A stretch of DNA of 64,000 nucleotides from Geothrix sp963705865 (GTDB lineage: Bacteria; Acidobacteriota; Holophagae; Holophagales; Holophagaceae). Shown here in pieces: positions 1 through 7,449 of this stretch; within the stretch, counting starts at the first letter, position 1; the number at the start of each line of letters is the position of its first letter. The stretch is taken from contig CAVPLE010000120.1 of NCBI GenBank assembly GCA_963705865.1, positions 1 through 64,000 of the forward strand. Reading direction: 5' to 3'. The position numbers and the translations under genes are program-made. The notes beneath the pieces are model-generated. The model made no database searches, had not been told where the DNA came from, and worked only from the letters and a program-made list of their open reading frames with translations.

Positions 1-1069
1 TGGGGTGCTGAATCCAATAGCTGGAGCCCAGCAAGCCCTCCTCCTCCCCTCCGAAATGCAACAGCAGGATGGACCGCCGGGGCCGCGCCTGCTTCAGCTC
101 CCGCGCCAGCTCCACCACCATGGCGGCGCCGGAGGCGTTGTCGTCGGCGCCGGGATGCACCTGTCCGCGGGCCTGCGCGCCGCCCAGGCTGTGGCGTTCG
201 CCCAGGCCCAGGTGATCCAGGTGCGCCCCCAGGACGATGTATTCCTTCCGCAGCTTCGGGTCGCGGCCGGGAAGCACCGCCACCACGTTGGGCACCTGGG
301 CCTCGTCGCGGCGGAGCTTCAGTTTCAAGGTGAGCGTGGTCCAGGGAGCGTAGATGAAGTCCTGGCTGGCGGGCCTGCCGGTGTCCCGGATGGTCTTGAG
401 CCGGGCCTGGAGGTCGCCGCAGACGGTCCCCAGGGCATCCGCGGCCAGGCTGAGCACGGGGATGCCCATCTTCACCGGCCCCTCCTCCCGTTGCAGGGGG
501 CGCGACGGGCCATCCTCCAGCACGAGCACCGCGGCGGCCTTCGCCAATTCCAGGCGCTTGACGCGGGCCAGCAGGCTCCGCTCGCCCCGTGGCAGGTGGG
601 CGAAGGCGTCGATGTCCGGCAGGGTGCGGACGATGATCGCCACCCGGCCCTTCACCTCCACTCCGGCAAGATCGTCGTAGCCGCCGGGGATCTGGATGCC
701 ATAGCCGAGGAAGGCGAGGGGCTTCTGGCGGAAATCCGCATCGCCGCTATAGCCCAAGGCCTCGATGTCCCGGCCCCACACGAGCGGCCGAGCCTCCTCG
801 CCATGGGTCAGGAGGGCACCCTGCTCCGCCCGGATCACCTTCGCGACGAAGGGGAAGCGTTGGATCTGCGCCTTCAGGCCGAGGGCCCTCCATTCCCGAA
901 CGAGGTGGGCCGCGGCCTGATCCAGTTCCGGGTACCCGTTGCCCCGGCCCTTGAGCGCGGGCGAGGCGAGGAATTCCACCTCCCGCTGCAGCCTGGCCGC
1001 GACCCGCGCCTCGGGCGGCGTCTGCGCCACGAGGGCGACGGCGAGGAAGGCGGAAATCCAGGGGCCCAT
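1..1069 (-). CDS. M28-family metallopeptidase (secreted aminopeptidase-like), 3' end outside window
   Basis: Partial gene running off the left edge; about 356 residues are visible. It starts at ATG 1069 with GGAGA upstream. The N-terminus (MGPWISAFLAVALVAQ) looks like a short signal peptide, so the enzyme is probably exported. A protease-associated-like middle part follows. The zinc-peptidase core is near the edge: GAHLDHLG gives the first metal His/Asp, GADDNASGAAMVVE the bridging Asp, and GGEEEGLLGS the catalytic Glu and metal Glu. This order is typical of M28 aminopeptidases and glutaminyl-cyclase-like relatives. The substrate cannot be told from sequence. It is divergent from the ABC exporter, with 90 bases between them. 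Family call is firm; exact substrate is unknown. Confidence 0.9.
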   Translation of the reverse strand, partial: MGPWISAFLAVALVAQTPPEARVAARLQREVEFLASPALKGRGNGYPELDQAAAHLVREWRALGLKAQIQRFPFVAKVIRAEQGALLTHGEEARPLVWGRDIEALGYSGDADFRQKPLAFLGYGIQIPGGYDDLAGVEVKGRVAIIVRTLPDIDAFAHLPRGERSLLARVKRLELAKAAAVLVLEDGPSRPLQREEGPVKMGIPVLSLAADALGTVCGDLQARLKTIRDTGRPASQDFIYAPWTTLTLKLKLRRDEAQVPNVVAVLPGRDPKLRKEYIVLGAHLDHLGLGERHSLGGAQARGQVHPGADDNASGAAMVVELARELKQARPRRSILLLHFGGEEEGLLGSSYWIQHP

Positions 1070-1159
1070 GTCGTCTCCGGAGATCTACCACTTTACAGGC
1101 GTGCGGGGGATCCGTCCTGATTGGGGCCGTAATCGGGGCGGCTGTGGGAGAATGGGCCC

Positions 1160-2947
1160 ATGTCCGAACAGGGAGCCTTCTTTCAATCCGACCGGATGGA
1201 CCAGCGGCCCATGCGCCATACGCTGCTCTGGCGTCTGGCCGGCTATCTGCGTCCCCAGTGGGCGGCGCTCCTGGCCCTGCTCGGCCTCATGGCCCTCGGC
1301 GCCTTCCTGGAGGTGATGCCCTCGGAACTGACGCTCCGGCTCATCAACCGCTTCATGGCCCAGGGCAGCCTGAAGGGCGCGGCACCCATGATCGCGGGTT
1401 TCGTGGGTGTGCTCTTCGCCGGCTTCTTCGTCAGCTTCGCCCGCTACTTCCTGCTGGCCCGGGTGGGGCAGAAGGCCATGCTCGAACTGCGGGTGCAGCT
1501 CTTCGCGCACCTCATGGGCCGCAGCACGGATTTCTTCCACCGCAATCCCGTGGGCCGCCTCATGACCCGGGTCACCAGCGACGTGCAGAACCTGAACGAG
1601 ATGTTCGCCTCGGGTTTCGTGGCCATCGTGGGAGACGCGCTCTCCCTGCTGGCCATCGTCATCTGGATGTTCTGGACCCACCCCGGCATGGCCCTGGTGG
1701 CGCTGGTGATCCTGCCCTTCCTGCTAGTGGCCACCGAATTCTTCCGCCGACGGGCCGGTGAGGCCTTCCGCGAAACGCAGCGACGCTACGCCGCCATCAA
1801 CGCCTTCCTCCAGGAGCAGATCTCCGGCATGGGCCTGGTGCAGGTGAACGCCCAGGAAGCGCGCAGCGATGCCCAGTTCAAGAGCCTGAACGAGGACTAC
1901 TTCCAGGCCTTCCTGCGCACCATCTTCGCCTACGCCGTGTTCTTCCCCGTGGTGGAGTTCATCACCTCGGGCACCCTCGCGGCGCTCATCTTCTATGCGG
2001 GTTTCAAGCTCCAGGCCGGGGCCATCACCTGGGGCCTGCTGCTCGCCTTCATCCAGCAGTCGGGGCGATTCTTCCGGCCCATCCGGGAACTGGCCGAGCG
2101 CTACAACGTGATGCAGACGGCCCTGGCTTCCAGCGAGCGCATCTTCCGCCTCCTGGACAACCAGGAGGAGATCCCCGAGGCACCGGACGCCAAGCCCGCG
2201 GCCTTTGCCGGCGAGGTCCGCCTGGAGAACGTCACCTTCGCCTACGAGGAGGGCGGCCGGAAGGTGGTGCGCGACCTCAGTGGCGTCATCCCCAAAGGCC
2301 GGCGCGTGGCCGTGGTGGGCCACACCGGGGCCGGCAAGAGCACCCTCATCAACCTGCTCATGCGCTTCTACGACGTGCACGAGGGGCGCATCACCGTGGA
2401 CGGCGTGGACGTGCGGGAGCTGAAGCTCCGCGGTCTGCGGGATCTCTTCGGCCTGGTGCTCCAGGATGTCTTTGTCTTTTCCGGCACCCTGCGCGACAAC
2501 ATCGTGCTGGACCGGCCTATGGACGAGGCGCGCCTGACCTCGGTGCTGGAACAGAGCCAGCTGAAGGACCTGGTGGGCCGGCTGCCCATGGGCTTGGATA
2601 CCCAGGTGGGTGAGCGGGGCCAGAAGCTCAGTGCCGGTGAGCGGCAGCTCCTGGCCTTCGCCCGCATGCTCTACCTGGAACCCGCCGTGCTGCTGCTGGA
2701 CGAGGCCACCGCCAACATCGATTCCGAGACCGAAGCCAAGATCCAGACCGTCATCGAACGCGTGAGCCACCGCCTCACCACCTTCACCATCGCCCACCGG
2801 CTCTCCACCATCCGCGACGCCGATGAGATCTGGGTCATGGACCAGGGCGTCCTCGTCGAGCGCGGCACCCACGACGGCCTCATCGCCCAGGATGGCATCT
2901 ACGCCAAGCTGGTGCGGCTGCAGTTCTCGGATGGCGAGGCGGCCTGA
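1160..2947 (+). CDS. MsbA-like ABC exporter (fused membrane and ATPase domains)
   Basis: A 595-residue half-transporter of the type-I exporter family. Residues ~20-330 form the six-helix membrane domain. Residues ~350-590 form the ATPase, with Walker A GHTGAGKS near 387, signature LSAGE near 490, Walker B VLLLDEATANID near 510 and the H-loop in IAHRLSTI. The layout and length match MsbA and multidrug/lipid exporters that dimerise in the inner membrane. The start ATG is preceded by GGGAG. It stands alone, divergent from the M28 peptidase gene. Substrate (lipid A precursor, lipid or drug) is inferred only from family; MsbA versus a drug exporter cannot be separated here. Confidence 0.9.
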   Translation: MSEQGAFFQSDRMDQRPMRHTLLWRLAGYLRPQWAALLALLGLMALGAFLEVMPSELTLRLINRFMAQGSLKGAAPMIAGFVGVLFAGFFVSFARYFLLARVGQKAMLELRVQLFAHLMGRSTDFFHRNPVGRLMTRVTSDVQNLNEMFASGFVAIVGDALSLLAIVIWMFWTHPGMALVALVILPFLLVATEFFRRRAGEAFRETQRRYAAINAFLQEQISGMGLVQVNAQEARSDAQFKSLNEDYFQAFLRTIFAYAVFFPVVEFITSGTLAALIFYAGFKLQAGAITWGLLLAFIQQSGRFFRPIRELAERYNVMQTALASSERIFRLLDNQEEIPEAPDAKPAAFAGEVRLENVTFAYEEGGRKVVRDLSGVIPKGRRVAVVGHTGAGKSTLINLLMRFYDVHEGRITVDGVDVRELKLRGLRDLFGLVLQDVFVFSGTLRDNIVLDRPMDEARLTSVLEQSQLKDLVGRLPMGLDTQVGERGQKLSAGERQLLAFARMLYLEPAVLLLDEATANIDSETEAKIQTVIERVSHRLTTFTIAHRLSTIRDADEIWVMDQGVLVERGTHDGLIAQDGIYAKLVRLQFSDGEAA

Positions 2948-2997
2948 GCACAGCGCACATTCCAGCGAGCCAGCTTCGTTTCCCAGATGGCCATCGA

Positions 2998-3204
2998 TCA
3001 TGCGACGGAAAGGGCTAACCCGCCTCCATGTCCCATTCTCGGCCACGTAGTAGTAGCTCCATGCCGTGAGGCAAACCGCTCAAATTCGACCTCTTCCTCA
3101 TGAGCCTCTCGCGCCGTCTTTGCACTGCCGCTTTCAAGGATTCCCCTCCCGCACCCAAGCCCACCAATAGACGCCAGAAGAACAATGCCAAGCATCAGCC
3201 GCAT
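2998..3204 (-). CDS. possible small lipoprotein (doubtful)
   Basis: A 68-codon frame whose N-terminus (MRLMLGIVLLASIGGLGCG) reads like a signal peptide ending in a lipobox-like GLGC, followed by a short polar tail. No good ribosome binding site is visible before the ATG, and the residue at -3 of the lipobox is Gly rather than Leu, which is atypical. It lies in the otherwise empty 378 bases between the ABC exporter and the TetR gene. No family recognised. It could be chance. Confidence 0.3.
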   Translation of the reverse strand: MRLMLGIVLLASIGGLGCGRGILESGSAKTAREAHEEEVEFERFASRHGATTTWPRMGHGGGLALSVA

Positions 3205-3247
3205 ATCCGGAGGCTCATGACTCGCCTCTCGTTTTTTCGAGGAAGAC

Positions 3248-3276
3248 TTGACAAGGGCGCGGATTGATTGTATTTT
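3248..3276 (+). promoter_or_regulatory. sigma70-type promoter of the TetR gene
   Basis: TTGACA at 3248-3253, a 17-base spacer, then TATTTT at 3271-3276. This is close to the sigma70 consensus and strikingly AT-rich for this genome. The predicted transcription start (~3283) falls at the edge of the palindrome at 3285-3311, so a bound regulator would block initiation. Confidence 0.7.
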
Positions 3277-3284
3277 TACTTTTG

Positions 3285-3311
3285 AATATTTTAATAAATT
3301 ATTAAAATATT
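3285..3311. promoter_or_regulatory. perfect 13-bp inverted repeat, probable TetR operator
   Basis: AATATTTTAATAA at 3285-3297, one central base, then its exact reverse complement at 3299-3311. It sits just downstream of the -10 box and 14 bases before the GTG start of the TetR gene. Its size and symmetry fit autorepression by a TetR-family dimer. The same 13-mer recurs at 3968-3980, before the next gene. Symmetry is seen directly; operator function is inferred. Confidence 0.75.
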
Positions 3312-3325
3312 ATAGGAGATCCGGT

Positions 3326-3910
3326 GTGAATGATTCAAAAGAAGAAAAGAGAACCCGTTTTATAGAGGTGGCGATTGACGTGATCAGACGATACGGAATC
3401 AAGAAGGCCACCCTGGATGACATCGCAAAAGCCGCCGGGGTGTCGACCCCCTCAATTTATTATTATTTCCCCAACAAAAACGAGCTGCTCCGGGCTGCGT
3501 TGTCCTCCACGGTCAATTCCCTGTTGGGCGAAATCGAAGCCGTAGTCCAGTCCTCGGGCGCTCCAGAAGCGAAATTGATTGCCGCGTGGAGAACGGTATT
3601 CTCCACCGCCCGGCAAAGCGGCCTGCTCACCAACCTGGACGCCATGACCAAGTCCGAGGTAATGCACTTGACCCAGGATCTCGTCGAGGAGGCCAATCGC
3701 AGGTACACCGTCCTCATCAGGAGGATTCTGGAAGAAGGCCAAACAAAAGGCGCATTCCTGGTCAAAGATATTGAAGCCACAGCTACGGTTCTATCGGTAG
3801 GTTTCCTTGGGCTTTTGTTGAACACCGCTGGGAATACACAATTCGACCTCATTGAGCGAAAGATCGAGAACCTCGTCGACTTGATCATGAACGGCTTGCG
3901 AAAACGATGA
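3326..3910 (+). CDS. TetR/AcrR-family transcriptional regulator
   Basis: 194 residues from GTG 3326, which has AGGAGA six to seven bases upstream. A longer frame upstream would begin inside the promoter's -35 box and is rejected. The N-terminal HTH is canonical: an IRRYGIKKATLDDIAKAAG segment followed by the recognition helix with STPSIYYYFPNK and ELLRAAL. The rest is a ligand-binding helical domain. Base composition is less GC-rich than the flanking genes. It probably represses itself through the 3285-3311 palindrome and, given the repeated half-site, the downstream glycosyltransferase-DedA pair. The inducer is unknown; lipid-like molecules would suit the context but this is inference. Confidence 0.92.
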   Translation: MNDSKEEKRTRFIEVAIDVIRRYGIKKATLDDIAKAAGVSTPSIYYYFPNKNELLRAALSSTVNSLLGEIEAVVQSSGAPEAKLIAAWRTVFSTARQSGLLTNLDAMTKSEVMHLTQDLVEEANRRYTVLIRRILEEGQTKGAFLVKDIEATATVLSVGFLGLLLNTAGNTQFDLIERKIENLVDLIMNGLRKR

Positions 3911-4216
3911 ACCATGCTTGCCACGAAGCGTTCGGTCATAGAATCTCCTTTTTTTAGCTGATATTTTAATATTTTAATAATTTTTTAAATTATTCTATAT
4001 GGACCAGCCACCCTTCCTCCCATGCCCCCTATTGCACCTGTCCGGAGTCCATGTGATCAGCTTCAACACGAGCTCCTTCAGCCTGCGAAAACCGCGCCTT
4101 TGGCTTCTCCCCTCGCCACCTTCATGGCTATTTACAGGAGCCGTCTGGGGCTTGGGCGGGCATCAGGATGTGCCGGTAAATCCAAAGTCCATTCTTGGCG
4201 AGTGAGGAGGCAACCA
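3911..4216. promoter_or_regulatory. AT-rich intergenic region with operator-like half-site
   Basis: 306 bases between the TetR gene and the glycosyltransferase fusion. At 3968-3980 it contains an exact copy of the 13-mer AATATTTTAATAA that forms half of the TetR operator. An overlapping inverted repeat AATAATTT/AAATTATT lies at 3976-3994 with a 3-base centre. No convincing -35/-10 pair could be fixed. No gene is seen in the remainder up to the AGGAGG at 4205-4210. Confidence 0.5.
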
Positions 4217-6745
4217 GTGGGAAACGACGGCCTTTCCTCAAGCAATGGGGCCAGAAAAGATTCCTGGAAGGCTGGCCACCTAATTACAGAAGTGGCCCAT
4301 CGCTGGAGGCGACCATTTATTACGGGCCGCACAACTGCCGGACGATCTGAAGGACGGGGTGGGGGGGGGTCCAACTCAGAGTCTTTAACTGCGGTTACTT
4401 CATTCAATAAAATTGTCATTCTTTATTCTTCGATCGGTCACGGCCACATTATGGCCGCAAGGTCCATCCAGCATGAAATTGCCCGGCAGGATCCAAATGC
4501 GGTGATCGTCCTCCAGGACATTCGAGCCTTCATGCCACCTGTGCATCGCAGGATGGACGAGCGGCTCTACTGGTTTGTCGTCAATCATCTTCCGGAGTGT
4601 TTTGAAAGCCTGTTCTGGGCGCGACAGGAGACAGGAAACAGGGTTGCCTCCATAACGAACCTGCCAAATGACTATCCCGAGGACCAGGTGCTGGAATTCT
4701 TGCGGGAAGAGGCACCGCAAACCGTCCTGGCTACCCACTACGGTTCCGCGCAATTGCTTGGTACGCTCCGTGAGCGAGGTCTTCTGGCTGACGTGAAGAT
4801 CGGGTGGATGCACACGGATTTTTTCGAAGGATACTTCCCTCGGATTTCAAAGCGGATCGACCGAACTTTCCTGGCTCATCCCGAACTCGAAGCTCGTTGG
4901 ATCGCAGCCGGGGTCCCCACGGACCTTGTGGCAACAACTGGAATGCCGGTCAGCATAACGCCCGCGCCCCAGGGCGTCCGTGACGAGACTCTACGGGGAT
5001 GCGGTCTTGATCCGGCAGTGAAGACGATCCTCTTCGCGGGCGGTAAGGATGGATCAGGTGACTTTCAGGCAGCTGCCAAGAGCATCGCCCGTCATGTAGC
5101 TGGACCTGTCCAGATCGTCGCCCTCTGCGGTACGAATGGTCGAAATCAGGAGGCACTCAACCGACTGGCATCTCATCTTGGACCACGGGTGAGTCTGCAA
5201 GCACTTGGCCTTCTTCCTCAGGAGGAGGTCATTGAGTGGATGCGATCCGCAGACGTGCTAATCACCAAGGCTGGCGGGCTGACACCTGCCGAGGCCTTTT
5301 CAATCGGAATACCGACGATTCTGATGAACGCTGTGTGGGGGCATGAACGGGAGAACGCGGATCTGTTTGTTCGACATGGGCTAGCCGAGATGGCGGCAGA
5401 CGCGACGCAAGCGGGAATCAAAGCCTTGGAGCTAATGTCTGATGCCGTACGGCAGAAAACCATGATCGATGCCCAAGTTGACTTCAGGAACCACTCCGAT
5501 ATTGGTCAGATCGCTCGGTTCGCCTTGGACGCCTCGATCTCCCCGCGGGCGGCCCCCCCTGATCTGGGGGCCGAATACGGGCAGCCAGTGAGAGACATCG
5601 CTGGAATCCTGGCCCGACTCGATACGTTGGTACCAGCACAGGTTGAGCTCCTTCTCTCCTACTCGACTACAAAAGTACCTGAGCGAATTGTCCTTGATAA
5701 TCCGTTTGGCCACTTGGCCATCAGCCTGAACGGAACGGTATTCAGTAGCAACCATCTCGCGCATGTTAGTGCGAACGCAACTCTGATGCAGCACCTGAGC
5801 CTCGGGGATTACTTGTTCGGTGTGACTCCCCCCTGTGGCAACCAGGAACATGGCAGCACCTACGGCATGGCCTACGGCAGGGACACCATTGGCCTGCGCG
5901 TGGCCGGAGTGCCGGCGTCTGTGATCGCAGCGATGGCCACTGAAGCGATGAGGATCGAGGAGGGTTTCCAGGCCGGAGATCTGAGATGGGATCGGCGTGA
6001 TTTCAACTGTGCCCACTCGGTCGTGCGGATCCTGGCCTCGGGCGGCTTCGCAACTCAGTCAGGGGCTGGTGTGCATGGCCTGAACACCATGCCGCTCGAT
6101 GTCTTTGATCGCGCTCTCGCTCTGTTCCAAGGGGATCCATCACTCAATGTTGAGGCCATCGCCTACCGGAAGGTGGCCGGCGCGCCGACCAGCTTCTCGA
6201 GGTTCCCCCTCTCCCTTACCCAGCCGCTTCGATCGATCACTCATGTATGTACCAATTCGACACATGACGTGATCGAGGAGGCGGTGACAAAACAGGTCAC
6301 GGGGTATGGAGATGGGCGGCTCTTCGTCGAAGAACTGAGCACGCGTCCGAATGCGTCATTCACCGAGAGTCTTAGGATCTCCACACATTCCAGGCGGGAT
6401 TTCAAGCGAGCGATCCTGGCAGATGCAGCTCGGGTGCTTGCCTCCCAGAACCGATTGCTGATGGTGGAACCCCAGCCATTGAATACCCCGCAATTGATGC
6501 TGGAAATTCATCGGATTATCAGCCATGGCAGGGATTTCACCCGCAATGTGGCCAATCGCACTGGAAAGGTTCTGGACCATCGTACGGCCTATCGCAAACG
6601 AATGATCCTGACGATGAATCGGTACGGCCTAGCCACCACGCGATGGTGGCACACACTCAAGCCTTGGGGTTCCGTGGATGGACCTGATTCTGCCCCGTCT
6701 GCCCATGGGTCGAATCGCACTCCAACTGGGGGAGAGAAACCATGA
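4217..6745 (+). CDS. MGDG-synthase-type glycosyltransferase fused to a putative papain-like C-terminal domain
   Basis: 842 residues from GTG 4217, which has AGGAGG six bases upstream; a longer frame to 4022 lacks a binding site and looks non-conserved. Residues ~64-440 resemble processive diacylglycerol glycosyltransferases (MGDG synthase/UgtP, GT28). VILYSSIGHGHIMAARSI is the N-terminal glycine loop and ITKAGGLTPAEAF...GHERENA is the nucleotide-sugar site. Residues ~470-760 form a second domain with FGHLAISLNG (His ~499) and later FNCAHSVVRIL (Cys ~598). That His-then-Cys order suggests a circularly permuted papain-like fold (NlpC/P60, LRAT or DUF4105 type); this is pattern-based, not proven. 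The stop overlaps the DedA start (ATGA), so the two are translationally coupled. A G9 run lies near the N-terminus. It likely glycosylates a membrane lipid; the second domain may be an acyltransferase or peptidase. Confidence 0.75.
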   Translation: MGNDGLSSSNGARKDSWKAGHLITEVAHRWRRPFITGRTTAGRSEGRGGGGSNSESLTAVTSFNKIVILYSSIGHGHIMAARSIQHEIARQDPNAVIVLQDIRAFMPPVHRRMDERLYWFVVNHLPECFESLFWARQETGNRVASITNLPNDYPEDQVLEFLREEAPQTVLATHYGSAQLLGTLRERGLLADVKIGWMHTDFFEGYFPRISKRIDRTFLAHPELEARWIAAGVPTDLVATTGMPVSITPAPQGVRDETLRGCGLDPAVKTILFAGGKDGSGDFQAAAKSIARHVAGPVQIVALCGTNGRNQEALNRLASHLGPRVSLQALGLLPQEEVIEWMRSADVLITKAGGLTPAEAFSIGIPTILMNAVWGHERENADLFVRHGLAEMAADATQAGIKALELMSDAVRQKTMIDAQVDFRNHSDIGQIARFALDASISPRAAPPDLGAEYGQPVRDIAGILARLDTLVPAQVELLLSYSTTKVPERIVLDNPFGHLAISLNGTVFSSNHLAHVSANATLMQHLSLGDYLFGVTPPCGNQEHGSTYGMAYGRDTIGLRVAGVPASVIAAMATEAMRIEEGFQAGDLRWDRRDFNCAHSVVRILASGGFATQSGAGVHGLNTMPLDVFDRALALFQGDPSLNVEAIAYRKVAGAPTSFSRFPLSLTQPLRSITHVCTNSTHDVIEEAVTKQVTGYGDGRLFVEELSTRPNASFTESLRISTHSRRDFKRAILADAARVLASQNRLLMVEPQPLNTPQLMLEIHRIISHGRDFTRNVANRTGKVLDHRTAYRKRMILTMNRYGLATTRWWHTLKPWGSVDGPDSAPSAHGSNRTPTGGEKP

Positions 6746-7212
6746 CTGCGAATACCGCCTGGCTTGTTGGGCTTTTTTTTTCTTGTGCTTTCGCAATGCC
6801 CATTCCCGAGGACGTGGCCCTCTTTTCGGCCGGGCTGCTGGTAAGGAAGGGGGCGTTACCAACGGCTTTGGTCTTTTCTGTCGCCTGGAGCGCCATCGTC
6901 ATCGGAGACTCGACGTCGTTCCTGACCGGCCGAGTCTTCGGAGTACGCGTCTTCGAGTATAAGTGGGTTAGTCGCATCATCACTTCCGGGAAACGAGAGA
7001 AGGTTGAAGACAGGCTCAGGCGTTGGGGGCCCTATGCATGCATCGCAGCCAGATTCATTCCAGGAGCTCGCACTCCAATGTACGTGATCGCCGGAGTTTC
7101 GGGTCTGAGGCCCTTCTTTTTTCTTGGACTAAACAGCTTGGCCGCTGCTGTTAGCGTCTCCTTCTGGCTCTTCGTTGGCCACCATTTAAGTAGCCTTGTA
7201 GGATTACGGTAG
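6742..7212 (+). CDS. DedA-family membrane protein
   Basis: 156 residues, shorter than typical DedA proteins (~200). The N-terminal re-entrant region carries AMPIPEDVALFSAGLLV, with the acidic residues expected in DedA. The second conserved loop reads ARFIPGARTPMYVIAGVSG, followed by C-terminal hydrophobic helices. DedA proteins are lipid scramblases/flippases (undecaprenyl phosphate, phosphatidylethanolamine and similar lipids). Its start overlaps the glycosyltransferase stop by four bases, implying one operon and a joint role in moving or modifying an envelope lipid. The substrate is inferred from context only. Confidence 0.85.
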   Translation: MTANTAWLVGLFFSCAFAMPIPEDVALFSAGLLVRKGALPTALVFSVAWSAIVIGDSTSFLTGRVFGVRVFEYKWVSRIITSGKREKVEDRLRRWGPYACIAARFIPGARTPMYVIAGVSGLRPFFFLGLNSLAAAVSVSFWLFVGHHLSSLVGLR

Positions 7213-7227
7213 CCGGATAGGACTCAG

Positions 7228-7390
7228 ACTGACGTTCTCCCCGTAAATGAGTCCGCTTATTCTGTGGAATCCACCTCAATCAAGCCGAGGAGGAGCCATG
7301 AGAAAGAGTTTGGTTCAGCGAGGATCGGATCATCCACGCGCTGAAAGAGCACGAGGCTACCTCCCGAGTTTGTCGTGGCTCGGTCGCTGA
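7228..7390 (+). pseudogene. IS3-family element remnant (left end plus broken orfA)
   Basis: After AGGAGG, an ATG at 7298 opens MRKS. After a small frameshift the reading continues as FSEDRIIHALKEHEA, the hallmark N-terminus of IS3-family OrfA transposase subunits. The frame soon ends and no orfB follows. Upstream, near 7230, a TGACGTTCTCCCCGTAAATG stretch resembles an IS3-type terminal repeat. The element is truncated and inactive. It lies directly after the TetR-glycosyltransferase-DedA island, consistent with that island having been acquired. Confidence 0.65.
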
Positions 7391-7449
7391 GAGCTTCTGT
7401 GCCTTCCTGACCAGCTGAAACTTCCGCCACGGTGGCAGACTGGAGTCCC

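Noticed and set aside
1..1120. long plus-strand frame over the left edge
   Set aside because: The minus strand encodes the M28 peptidase with all metal-binding motifs.
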